Positions 1-7,780 of a stretch of 64,000 nt of DNA are shown piece after piece; positions within the stretch are counted from its first letter, which is position 1, and the number at the start of each line of letters is the position of its first letter. The DNA comes from an uncultured Lachnospiraceae bacterium (lineage in GTDB: Bacteria; Bacillota; Clostridia; Lachnospirales; Lachnospiraceae), in the NCBI GenBank assembly GCA_910576535.1, contig CAJTKK010000004.1, positions 62,001 through 126,000 on the forward strand, written 5' to 3'. Below the pieces are notes generated by a model, which ran no database searches, had not been told where the DNA came from, and saw only the letters and a list, made by a program, of their open reading frames with translations. The translations under genes and the position numbers were made by a program.

Positions 1-902
1 TCATCCCAGCCATCCACGATGCCTTCTTCCACCAGTTTTTTAATATATCTTTTCCCTGTCACCACATTTGTCAGGTATAATTTCGCAAACTCAATCTGCC
101 TGGGCGGATTAGGATATTCCAGCTCCCGCACCACCCATTCGTAAAGCGGCCTATGATCTTCAAATTCCAATGTACAGATCGAATGGGTAATCCCTTCAAT
201 CGCATCCTCGATCGGATGGGCAAAATCATACATGGGGTATATACACCATTTTTCCCCGGTATTATGATGCGCCATATGCGCTACCCGGTAAAGAATCGGA
301 TCACGCATATTAATATTCGGCGATTTCATGTCAATCTTCGCCCGGAGCACTTTTTCCCCATCCTGGTAAATGCCGTTTTTCATTTCTTCAAACAGTTTCA
401 GGTTCTCTTCTATGCTTCTGTCCCGGTTCGGGTCATCTTTTCCCGGTTCCGTCAATGTCCCTCTATATTCCTTCATCTGCTCCGCCGTCAAATCTGACAC
501 ATAAGCTTTCCCCTTTTTGATCAGTTTTACAGCGCCCTCATACATCTGTTCAAAATAATCGGAAGCAAAAAACAGCCGGTCTTCCCAGTCAGCCCCCAGC
601 CATTCAATATCCTCTTTTATTGATTCTACAAACTCCGTCTTTTCTTTCGTCGGGTTCGTATCATCGAAACGCATGTTAAACTGCCCTTTATACTGCTTTG
701 CCAATCCATAATTGAGCAAAATACTCTTCGCATGACCGATATGCAGATATCCGTTAGGTTCCGGCGGGAATCTGGTGTGTACCTTATCATAAACACCTTC
801 CGCAAGGTCTTTGTCAATCATCTGCTCTATAAAATTCCTGGAAACCGTTTCTTTTTCCCCTTCTTGCTGCTGCCCGTTTTCTGTATTTACTATCTCGCTC
901 AT
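1..902 (-). CDS. glnS: glutaminyl-tRNA synthetase, N-terminal part (cut by window edge)
   Basis: This is the first 300 codons of a cytoplasmic class I synthetase that charges tRNA-Gln with glutamine. The class I HIGH signature is visible as PPEPNGYLHIGHAKS near residues 42-56, followed by the catalytic-fold stretch MRFDDTNP and, near the cut, DFAHPIEDA and a truncated GWDD. The KMSKS loop and anticodon-binding barrels lie outside the window. The ATG at 902-900 was chosen because it opens the conserved frame; a purine-rich AGGAAGGG lies about 20 bases upstream, and a second GAGGAGG lies further up. I see no T-box-like leader. The family assignment is secure; only the 3' half is missing. Confidence 0.95.
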   Translation of the reverse strand, partial: MSEIVNTENGQQQEGEKETVSRNFIEQMIDKDLAEGVYDKVHTRFPPEPNGYLHIGHAKSILLNYGLAKQYKGQFNMRFDDTNPTKEKTEFVESIKEDIEWLGADWEDRLFFASDYFEQMYEGAVKLIKKGKAYVSDLTAEQMKEYRGTLTEPGKDDPNRDRSIEENLKLFEEMKNGIYQDGEKVLRAKIDMKSPNINMRDPILYRVAHMAHHNTGEKWCIYPMYDFAHPIEDAIEGITHSICTLEFEDHRPLYEWVVRELEYPNPPRQIEFAKLYLTNVVTGKRYIKKLVEEGIVDGWD

Positions 903-992
903 AAAATCCGCCCGCCCTAATCCCTTCCTCCGTTTATGCGGGACTACCTCCTCAAATCTATAAATATAACAACTCATATAAATCAATTATTA

Positions 993-998
993 ATTATA
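993..998 (-). promoter_or_regulatory. candidate -10 box for glnS
   Basis: TATAAT lies on the minus strand in a very A/T-rich stretch about 90 bases before the glnS start. The matching -35 region is only a poor TTATTA-like hexamer, so this is a tentative call. Confidence 0.35.
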
Positions 999-1080
999 CT
1001 ATCATAAAAAATATAAATAATAAAGATTAATTTTTTTATTGCCCGAACTTCCTTTGCTCTTCTGTATAGAATTCTTAACC

Positions 1081-1114
1081 AAAATAGCCATCAGGCTCCC
1101 GCCCAATGGCTATT
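1081..1114 (-). terminator. intrinsic terminator of the XRE regulator gene
   Basis: The arms AATAGCCAT (1083-1091) and ATGGCTATT (1106-1114) form a 9-bp stem that begins at the stop codon of the XRE gene. On the minus strand it is followed by TTTTGG. Confidence 0.7.
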
Positions 1115-1475
1115 ATACATCATCTCGTTGTATAGACTTTTCCAATAACTTACTGAAGTGCCGGTAACTTCTTAAAAACTCGGGCAATGCCCTCATTTCG
1201 GCATCTGAAAAGGATTCCATCAATCCTGCAACTTCATTTATATAGATCACTTTGGCTTTTATGACACTGTCACAAAGCAGTTCATCCACCGAACAGTCAA
1301 GAATATTCGCTATATCTACAATCTTTTCCAAGCTTACCTTTGTTTTTGCATTTTCAATATTGCTAATATGCTGAGTCGATAAATCTGCTGCCGATGCCAA
1401 TTCTGCCTGTGACATTCTAGCTTTATCCCTCCGCGCCTTTACTCTTGCCCCCAATTTCACGTAATCAACCGGCAT
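1113..1475 (-). CDS. XRE-family helix-turn-helix regulator
   Basis: This is a 120-residue DNA-binding protein. Residues about 8-65 are a Cro/C1-type HTH: GARVKARRDKARMSQAEL, then ASAADLSTQHISNIENAK, then SLEKIVDIANILDCSVDEL. The remaining 55 residues are helical without a recognisable ligand domain. The ATG at 1475 (MPVDYVKL) fits the start of the HTH; an in-frame ATG at 1484 and a further upstream start are possible because ribosome-binding signals are weak. It sits between glnS and guaB, both on the same strand, but has its own terminator. Its target is unknown. Near-palindromic elements just upstream (1518-1562) could be its own operator. Confidence 0.85.
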   Translation of the reverse strand: MPVDYVKLGARVKARRDKARMSQAELASAADLSTQHISNIENAKTKVSLEKIVDIANILDCSVDELLCDSVIKAKVIYINEVAGLMESFSDAEMRALPEFLRSYRHFSKLLEKSIQRDDV

Positions 1476-1517
1476 TCTTATCACCATAACCCTTTGTACC
1501 GCAAATCCTAAAATAAC

Positions 1518-1562
1518 CAATATTTGTCAATATGGTATTAATTGTATAAAATTTGATACAAA
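1518..1562 (-). promoter_or_regulatory. possible operator/promoter of the XRE gene
   Basis: Two imperfect inverted repeats lie just upstream of the regulator: CCATATT..AATATTGG and TGTAT..ATACA on the minus strand. A TTGACA hexamer is embedded in the first, but no good -10 sits 17 bases from it. Autoregulation is an inference from position only. Confidence 0.3.
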
Positions 1563-1691
1563 AATGGAATCAACTAGATAAATAGTCTATTCCCCTGGTT
1601 TATCTTGCCGTTTTCTTCTGTCAGGAACTCTTCCCTATATCATGTAAAGCCGCATCGTGGATACATCTATAAAATCCAGCCGGAAACTTCC

Positions 1692-3146
1692 CTACTCATC
1701 CACACTGTAATTAGGCGCTTCTTTTGTAATATGGATGTCATGGGGATGGCTTTCTTTTAAGGATGCAGCCGAAATCTTCATAAACCTTCCATTCTGCTTC
1801 AATTCCTCAATTGTCCTGGTGCCACAGTAACCCATGCCGGAGCGCAGCCCCCCCAGTAGCTGGAATACCGTATCTTCTACAGTCCCTTTATAAGCTACCC
1901 GTCCTTCTACCCCTTCCGGTACAAGCTTCTTGGCGTCTGCCTGGAAATAACGGTCCTTGCTGCCATTTTCCATTGCCGCAATAGATCCCATGCCGCGGTA
2001 GACCTTATACTTCCTGCCCTGATACAGCTCATATGTTCCCGGGCTTTCATCGCAGCCTGCAAACATGCTCCCCATCATACATACATTTCCCCCGGCGGCA
2101 ATCGCTTTCGTCATATCGCCGGAATATTTAATCCCGCCGTCTGCAATCACAGGTATGCCATATTCCTTAGCCACGGCATAGGAATCCATGATTGCCGTAA
2201 TCTGCGGCACGCCGATACCCGCTACCACACGTGTCGTACAGATGGAACCGGGGCCTATCCCTACTTTTACCGCATCCGCCCCTGCTTCTATTAAATCCCG
2301 GGTTCCTTCCCCTGTTGCCACATTTCCCGCAATCACTTGGATATCCGGATATTTTTCTTTAATCATCCGCAGACAGTGAAGCACGTTTTCCGAATGCCCA
2401 TGGGCGGAATCCAATACAATCACATCCACCTTTGCATCCGCCAGCGCCCCTACACGGTCAAGCACATTCGCCGTAATGCCTACCCCGGCCCCGCAAAGCA
2501 GCCTCCCTTGACTGTCTTTTGCAGAAATCGGATATTTTATTGTCTTTTCAATATCCTTAATCGTAATGAGCCCGGTCAGATTGTAATTTTCATCCACAAT
2601 AGGAAGTTTTTCTTTTCTTGCTTTCGCCAGAATCTGCTTCGCTTCATCCAGCGTGATGCCTTCCCTCGCAGTAATCAGCCCTTCCGAAGTCATGGATTCC
2701 TTGATTTTCTTTGTAAAATCCGTTTCAAACTTTAAATCTCTGTTCGTAATTATCCCTACTAATTTCCGTCCTTCCGTGACCGGCACACCTGAAATACGGA
2801 ATTTCGCCATCAAAGCGTCTGCATCCTTTAAGGTATGCTCCGGGCTTAAAGAAAACGGATCCGTAATAACACCGTTCTCCGAGCGTTTTACCTTATCCAC
2901 TTCCTCTGCCTGCGCTTCAATCGACATGTTCTTATGGATAATCCCGATCCCCCCCTGCCTCGCCATAGCAATTGCCATCCTATGTTCCGTAACTGTATCC
3001 ATCCCGGCGCTCATCATCGGAATATTCAGTTTTATTTTTTTTGTCAGCCATGTTGTCAAGTCTACCTGATTAGGAATGACTTTAGAATAGCTCGGCACCA
3101 GCAGCACATCATCAAAAGTAATTCCTTCGCCAATTATCTGACCCAT
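1692..3146 (-). CDS. guaB: inosine-5'-monophosphate dehydrogenase
   Basis: This 484-residue cytoplasmic enzyme oxidises IMP to XMP with NAD+, the committed step of GMP synthesis. Length and layout are those of the standard bacterial family: a TIM barrel starting with TFDDVLLVPSYS, a twin-CBS insertion at about 95-205, the nucleotide-binding stretch VLDSAHGHS, the catalytic loop GPGSICTTR with Cys303, and the flap RGMGS. The start at 3146 has AGGAGGATAAG just upstream. It is monocistronic as far as I can see, and its probable promoter overlaps a striking 18-bp inverted repeat (3234-3278). Confidence 0.97.
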   Translation of the reverse strand: MGQIIGEGITFDDVLLVPSYSKVIPNQVDLTTWLTKKIKLNIPMMSAGMDTVTEHRMAIAMARQGGIGIIHKNMSIEAQAEEVDKVKRSENGVITDPFSLSPEHTLKDADALMAKFRISGVPVTEGRKLVGIITNRDLKFETDFTKKIKESMTSEGLITAREGITLDEAKQILAKARKEKLPIVDENYNLTGLITIKDIEKTIKYPISAKDSQGRLLCGAGVGITANVLDRVGALADAKVDVIVLDSAHGHSENVLHCLRMIKEKYPDIQVIAGNVATGEGTRDLIEAGADAVKVGIGPGSICTTRVVAGIGVPQITAIMDSYAVAKEYGIPVIADGGIKYSGDMTKAIAAGGNVCMMGSMFAGCDESPGTYELYQGRKYKVYRGMGSIAAMENGSKDRYFQADAKKLVPEGVEGRVAYKGTVEDTVFQLLGGLRSGMGYCGTRTIEELKQNGRFMKISAASLKESHPHDIHITKEAPNYSVDE

Positions 3147-3233
3147 CTTCTTATCCTCCTATCGTGTCCTATACGCTGCTTCTTTCGGAAAAAAACAGCT
3201 TTTTCTATGTTCTGCCGTCCAATTTATAAATGA

Positions 3234-3278
3234 ATAGTGATGTAAGTTTGAAAAAGTTTATCAAACTTACATCACTAT
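3234..3278 (-). promoter_or_regulatory. perfect 18-bp inverted repeat overlapping the probable guaB promoter
   Basis: Arms ATAGTGATGTAAGTTTGA (3234-3251) and its exact complement (3261-3278) flank a 9-base loop. On the minus strand TTGACA (3278-3283), a 17-base spacer and TAAACT (3255-3260) form a sigma-A-like promoter whose spacer is one arm and whose start point would fall in the other arm. If that promoter is used, the repeat cannot form an RNA hairpin in its own transcript and acts as DNA. It also abuts the stop codon of the upstream gene (3280), so a terminator role is the alternative; there is no T-run. Confidence 0.55.
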
Positions 3279-3279
3279 G

Positions 3280-3783
3280 TCAATCCGTAAATACTTTTCT
3301 CGGCGCAATATTTTTCATTGCCTTTACCATATCCATGCTAGGCTCCAAAATAACCTTAATTCCGCCGTCATAATACATGGCATACCTTCTGTCCGGCTGG
3401 TTTTCCACACCGGAACTGTAATCTAACGTTTTCACTGTCCTGTTCTTATATTCGTCCAGATGCCAGGATTTGACAGGCGCAAAGATTTCCATGCTCTCTA
3501 TCTCATACTTCGTCACATTTTTTCTCTTCGTCTTCGCCATTACTTTGTCAATCGTTAGTTCTTTATCTAAATAAAGATATTCATATTCCAGGTCGGAATT
3601 CATATAAACAAAATAAGCCGCTGCCGCCATTGCCAGCCCGATAAGCATCGCAGGCCAGATAAAAAGGCAAAAACCCGCAAACAGAAAAACAACCGCCATC
3701 AGTATCGTCAGCATCCTGAGAAACAGCATCCCCGCGCTTGTTTTTTTCTTTACAAGACATTCTACATATGTTTCGCTCATCAT
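3280..3783 (-). CDS. DUF6106-like two-helix membrane protein
   Basis: This is a 167-residue protein of unknown function. Two membrane segments lie at about 20-38 and 42-60, followed by a roughly 100-residue, probably cytoplasmic, domain beginning DLEYEYLYLDKELTIDKVM and ending in FTD. The architecture resembles the uncharacterised DUF6106 family that I recall from Lachnospiraceae; I could not confirm this by search. The start has AAGGTGG about ten bases upstream, and a good promoter lies 140 bases further up. It runs into the guaB promoter region on the same strand. Confidence 0.7.
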   Translation of the reverse strand: MMSETYVECLVKKKTSAGMLFLRMLTILMAVVFLFAGFCLFIWPAMLIGLAMAAAAYFVYMNSDLEYEYLYLDKELTIDKVMAKTKRKNVTKYEIESMEIFAPVKSWHLDEYKNRTVKTLDYSSGVENQPDRRYAMYYDGGIKVILEPSMDMVKAMKNIAPRKVFTD

Positions 3784-3924
3784 ATTCTTTTACCACCTTA
3801 TCCGTATTATGTGCTTGTACCAATAGTATGCACTGAAACGTAGATCCATGCCGGGGTGCGGATGCGCCGGCAGCCATTTTCATTTTTTGCGCAGCTACGT
3901 ATCAATGCTATTATCATATTATAA

Positions 3925-3953
3925 ATTATATAAACTTTCAAGGGAGAATTCAA
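3925..3953 (-). promoter_or_regulatory. sigma-A-like promoter for the DUF6106-like gene
   Basis: TTGAAT (3948-3953), exactly 17 bases, then TATAAT (3925-3930) on the minus strand. It would leave a leader of about 135 nt before the gene at 3783. Confidence 0.6.
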
Positions 3954-4068
3954 ATGTTTCCGCAGCATTGGCTGGAATCATATGCTTCTCTGTAACGGCA
4001 ATCTGTCTTTTTTCCGCGGCATACACTGAGCGCGTCCATTCTTTTTCCCATATTTCTTTTCTTGTACA

Positions 4069-4097
4069 TTGACACTGATTTTTTTTACCGTTATGAT
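4069..4097 (+). promoter_or_regulatory. sigma-A-like promoter for the gene at 4213
   Basis: TTGACA (4069-4074), 17 bases, TATGAT (4092-4097). Together with the divergent promoter at 3925-3953 it accounts for the 429-base gap 3784-4212, in which I see no gene. Confidence 0.65.
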
Positions 4098-4212
4098 GGA
4101 CTATAATGATTTTGGATGGCAAAAGCCCTGTCCAGGAATGCCGCCTGACAGGTTTTGCTCTCCTGTCTATAAACAAACAATCATATATAAAGAATGAGGA
4201 GGGCAATATATT

Positions 4213-4980
4213 ATGGCCATGAAGGACGAAGTCAAAGAACAGCAGCAAAAATTGAAAGGAAAATCTTTCCGGGAAAAACTTGGATATTTCTGGGATTATT
4301 ATAAAATCCATACAATTGTCGGCCTGTTTGTCATTTTTACAGCCGGAATTTTCATTAAGGATATGATAAACAGCAAAGAGACTGCCTTTTCCGCCGTTAT
4401 CTTAAATTCCTACGGTTATGAAATGCAGGAAGATTTCCAGGCGGATTTTGCGGCCTATGCCGGCATCGACATGAATGACTATCAATGCCTGATTGATGCC
4501 TCTTCCACGCTCTCCCTTACCTCCATGACCCAGCTTGATTTCGCTTTTTCCCAGCGCCTTGCCGGCCTGGTACAGACAAACGCTTTGGATGCCTTTGTCA
4601 GCGATCCGGCGGTTTTCCAGCATTACGCGGAAGAAATGATGTTCCGGGATGTGCGGGAAGAACTTTCAGCGGAGGAATATAAAAAATATGAACCTTATTT
4701 TTATTATATCGACGCCGCCGCTACGGAAGAAAAAAATGCAATGGATGAAAATACCCCTTTCGATGGACAGATAAATCCCTCTGCCAGCCTAACGGACCCT
4801 GCAGAACCCTCTGCTATGGCTGAACCGGTTCCGGTTGGAATTTATCTGGAAAGTTCTGCAAAGCTTTCCGAGTGGAAATGTTATGCCAACATGAACATAA
4901 CACCTGTTTTCGGCTTTGTAAGCGCTTCAGCCGATACGGGCTTTAGCCATCTTTTCCTTCAATACCTGACAGAGAACTAA
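4213..4980 (+). CDS. membrane-anchored protein of unknown function
   Basis: I do not recognise this 255-residue protein. A charged N-terminus (KEQQQKLKGKSFREKLGYF) precedes one membrane helix at about 36-54, and the remaining 200 residues should lie outside the cell. The outer part has alternating hydrophobic stretches (FSAVILNSYG, DAFVSDPAVFQHY, YFYYIDAAA) that loosely recall a periplasmic-binding-like fold, but this is only an impression. It starts at the ATG that follows GAGGAGGG by ten bases; a second ATG two codons on is less well spaced. It is transcribed alone, with a promoter at 4069 and a shared terminator at 5026. Confidence 0.8.
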   Translation: MAMKDEVKEQQQKLKGKSFREKLGYFWDYYKIHTIVGLFVIFTAGIFIKDMINSKETAFSAVILNSYGYEMQEDFQADFAAYAGIDMNDYQCLIDASSTLSLTSMTQLDFAFSQRLAGLVQTNALDAFVSDPAVFQHYAEEMMFRDVREELSAEEYKKYEPYFYYIDAAATEEKNAMDENTPFDGQINPSASLTDPAEPSAMAEPVPVGIYLESSAKLSEWKCYANMNITPVFGFVSASADTGFSHLFLQYLTEN

Positions 4981-5025
4981 GGCTGGATTGCCAGACAGGC
5001 CTTTTGGCACGCGGATCACGTACAG

Positions 5026-5057
5026 AAAAAAGCGTGCGTTAAAACGCACGCTTTTTT
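5026..5057. terminator. bidirectional intrinsic terminator
   Basis: AAAAAAGCGTGCGTT (5026-5040) pairs with AACGCACGCTTTTTT (5043-5057). A-runs and T-runs on both sides make it functional for the convergent genes ending at 4980 and 5057. Confidence 0.9.
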
Positions 5058-6376
5058 TATAACTGCAGTTCTACAAATATTTTATAAATTGCCCGGATTG
5101 CATTTTCAAAATCATCATCAGAAACACCGATAATAATATTCAATTCGCTGGAACCCTGATCAATCATCCTTACATTAACATTTGCATGGGCCAATGCGGA
5201 AAAAATCCTGCCGGCCGTCCCTCTTGTGGATTTCATCCCCCGCCCCACTACGGCAATCAGGGCTAAATCCGATTCAATATCAATGGTATCCGGGTCTGCC
5301 AGCCTGTGAATCGCGGAAACTACTTTCTGTTCTTTATCCATAAACTCATCCTGATGAACAAAAACTGTCATCGTGTCAATACCGGAAGGCACATGTTCAA
5401 AAGAAATCCCGTAATCCTCAAAAGCCTGAAGGACTTTCCTTCCAAACCCAATCTCCGCATTCATCATATCTTTTTCAATATTGACAGAACAGAACCCTTT
5501 CTTTCCGGCAATACCCGTAATCACATATTTCGATTTCTGGCAAGTGCTTTCCACAATCCATGTGCCTCTCGCTTCCGGGCAGTTCGTATTACGGATATTA
5601 ATCGGAATCCCTTCCCTCCTTACCGGGAAAATCGCATCTTCATGCAGGACTGTGGCGCCCATGTAAGAAAGCTCCCGCAGCTCCCGGTACGTAATGTTGT
5701 CAATCCCCGGCGGGTTATCTATAATTCTTGGATCTGCCAGCAGAAAACCGGATACGTCGGTCCAGTTCTCATATACATCTGCCTTAACAGCCCTCGATAC
5801 AATAGATCCTGTAATATCGGAACCTCCCCTGGAAAATGTTTTCACCCTCCCGTCTTCATAAGCCCCATAGAAACCTGGCACAACCGCGCGTTCCATTCGG
5901 CTTAGGCGCTCCGCTAAAACTTTATTTGTTTTCTCCGGCGCAAACTCCCCGTGTTCATCAAAAAAAATAACGGCCGCCGCGTCAATAAATTCATACCCCA
6001 GATAGGAGGCCATAATAATACCGTTCAAATATTCCCCCCTGGATGCCGCGTAATCTGTCCCTTCCTTTTCCCTGAAGTTCTTCTCTATTGTTTCAAATTC
6101 ATCATCCAAAGATAATTCCAGTTCTAAGCCTCTTATAATTTCTTCATAGCGTTCCTTTATGCTTTCTAATTCCTCTTTAAATTCTTCCCCTGCCTCCGCT
6201 TTTGCATAGCAGCTATAAAGCATATCCGTAACCTTTGTATCCTTATCATAACGCTTTCCGGGCGCTGAGGGAATCACATATCTTCTTTCCTCATCGCTGC
6301 GGATAATATCGCCTGCTTTTCTGAACTGTTCTGCGCTGGCCAGAGAACTGCCGCCGAACTTTACTACTTTTTTCAT
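5057..6376 (-). CDS. lysC: aspartate kinase
   Basis: This 439-residue cytoplasmic enzyme phosphorylates aspartate, the entry step to lysine, threonine and methionine. The N-terminal kinase domain begins with KVVKFGGSSLAS and contains TFSRGGSDITGSIVSRA and ENWTDVSGF. Two C-terminal ACT regulatory domains follow (ITGIAGKKGFCSVNIEK from about 285; ALIAVVGRGMKSTRG from about 365), so feedback control by a threonine- or lysine-type end product is expected. It is the last gene of the ACT-protein/hom/apgM-like operon, 167 bases after its neighbour. That neighbourhood suggests the threonine branch, although the domain order alone does not fix the inhibitor. Confidence 0.93.
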   Translation of the reverse strand: MKKVVKFGGSSLASAEQFRKAGDIIRSDEERRYVIPSAPGKRYDKDTKVTDMLYSCYAKAEAGEEFKEELESIKERYEEIIRGLELELSLDDEFETIEKNFREKEGTDYAASRGEYLNGIIMASYLGYEFIDAAAVIFFDEHGEFAPEKTNKVLAERLSRMERAVVPGFYGAYEDGRVKTFSRGGSDITGSIVSRAVKADVYENWTDVSGFLLADPRIIDNPPGIDNITYRELRELSYMGATVLHEDAIFPVRREGIPINIRNTNCPEARGTWIVESTCQKSKYVITGIAGKKGFCSVNIEKDMMNAEIGFGRKVLQAFEDYGISFEHVPSGIDTMTVFVHQDEFMDKEQKVVSAIHRLADPDTIDIESDLALIAVVGRGMKSTRGTAGRIFSALAHANVNVRMIDQGSSELNIIIGVSDDDFENAIRAIYKIFVELQL

Positions 6377-6543
6377 AATATTTTCTCCGTTCTGTTTTTC
6401 TATTTCTTACTACTTAAACTATGTTTACTGCCCGCCCCTTGACAGACAAAAGCTTTATTTCACAATATAGCCTGACAGGCTGCCCGGATTTTTTTCCATC
6501 ATTTGCCGTCAGGCGCCTGGGCAAAAGTTTTTGGCGCACAGGT

Positions 6544-7746
6544 CTATCTGCCCAAAAAATGCTCCATCAGTTTATAGCCCTGTTCCACATATATCCCGCT
6601 CTCTTTCCCCTCTTTTTCATTATAATCCCGGCATCCTTCCAAAGGAGCCGTGCTGTCATACAACATATAAGGAACGCTGCCCGCGGTATGGGTCCTTACG
6701 CGTATGGGGGTTGGATGATCCGGCAATACCATCAGCCGATAGTCCACACCTTCCTTGTCCAGGCATTCCGTCAAAGGCTTCAGTACCCTGCGGTCCAAAT
6801 ATTCAATGGCCAGCACTTTTTTCTCTATGCTTCCCTGATGCCCCATTTCATCCGGGGCTTCCACATGAATATAGGCAAAATCATACCCATCTTCCAAAAG
6901 CCCCTTCAATGCTGCCCGGGCTTTCCCTTCATAATTCGTATCCAAACCGCCATTGGCGCCTTCCACATGGCAGACTCCCATCCCAGCCCCGGCCGCAATC
7001 CCTTTCAATAAATCCACTGCCGAAACCATAATTCCCCGTTTTCCTGTTTTCCCTTCAAAGGAATCCAGCTCCGGCTTCGTCCCAGCTCCCCAGAACCAGC
7101 AGCAGTTCGCGGGGTTTTTTCCCTGTTTTTTCCTTTCCTGGTTAAGCGGATGATTTACCAGGATCTCATAGCTTTTTTTCATCATTCCTTTTAACACATG
7201 ATCCGCAGGAAGATATGGGCCGATCTTCTGCCCCAGCACATCATGGGGCGGCGTCAAGTCCACCGCTTCCCCGTTCTCCCAGATCAGGCAATGACGGTAG
7301 CTTGTTCCCGTGTAAAAATGGTAAGCTTCCGTTTCCAGACCTTTCTTAACTGCCTCCAGCAAAACTGCGCAATCCTCTGTGCTGATTTCACCGGAGCTAT
7401 GGTCGAGAATCCTTTTTTCCTCAAACGGCATTTCTTCTTCCGAAACAGTGACAATATTGCAGCGCAAAGCAATATCCGTTTCTTTCATAGGCACACCGAT
7501 GCTAAGCGCTTCCAAAGGCGAACGCCCGGAATAATAAATCTCCGGGTTGTAACCGAGCACCGCCAGGTTCGCCGTATCCGATCCCGGCTTCATCCCATCC
7601 GGTATAGTATGAACCATTCCAATCTCGGCCATTTTGCTCAGCCTATCCATCTCCGGCGTGGAAGCATATGCCAGCGGCGTTTTGTTCCCCAGCGCCTCAA
7701 TCTCCTCATCTGCCATTCCGTCGCCAAGCACAACAATATATTTCAT
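6544..7746 (-). CDS. archaeal-type phosphoglycerate mutase family protein, probable homoserine kinase analogue
   Basis: This 400-residue alkaline-phosphatase-superfamily protein would be labelled cofactor-independent phosphoglycerate mutase (apgM). Family marks are VVLGDGMAD at the N-terminus, the phosphate-accepting serine in KPGSDTANLAVLGYNP, the metal-site stretch HVEAPDEMGHQG and VLPDHPTPIRVRTHT near the C-terminus. It lies directly between hom and lysC on the same strand, 34 bases after hom. Members of this family in such clusters have been proposed, and in some bacteria shown genetically, to supply homoserine kinase activity where thrB is missing. No GHMP-type thrB lies in the window. 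I infer O-phosphohomoserine formation; a glycolytic role remains possible. Confidence 0.85.
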   Translation of the reverse strand: MKYIVVLGDGMADEEIEALGNKTPLAYASTPEMDRLSKMAEIGMVHTIPDGMKPGSDTANLAVLGYNPEIYYSGRSPLEALSIGVPMKETDIALRCNIVTVSEEEMPFEEKRILDHSSGEISTEDCAVLLEAVKKGLETEAYHFYTGTSYRHCLIWENGEAVDLTPPHDVLGQKIGPYLPADHVLKGMMKKSYEILVNHPLNQERKKQGKNPANCCWFWGAGTKPELDSFEGKTGKRGIMVSAVDLLKGIAAGAGMGVCHVEGANGGLDTNYEGKARAALKGLLEDGYDFAYIHVEAPDEMGHQGSIEKKVLAIEYLDRRVLKPLTECLDKEGVDYRLMVLPDHPTPIRVRTHTAGSVPYMLYDSTAPLEGCRDYNEKEGKESGIYVEQGYKLMEHFLGR

Positions 7747-7780
7747 TTCCCAGCCCTCTCTTTTTTCTTCCTGTCCATAT

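Noticed and set aside
903..1112. T-box leader for glnS
   Set aside because: No T-box consensus, antiterminator or terminator pair is visible between the promoter candidate and the start codon.
3848..4072. 74-codon open frame in the gap before the gene at 4213
   Set aside because: No ribosome-binding site, and it overlaps two good divergent promoters.
6421..7031. Two long plus-strand frames opposite the apgM-like gene
   Set aside because: Both are antisense shadows of a clearly conserved coding sequence and lack ribosome-binding sites.
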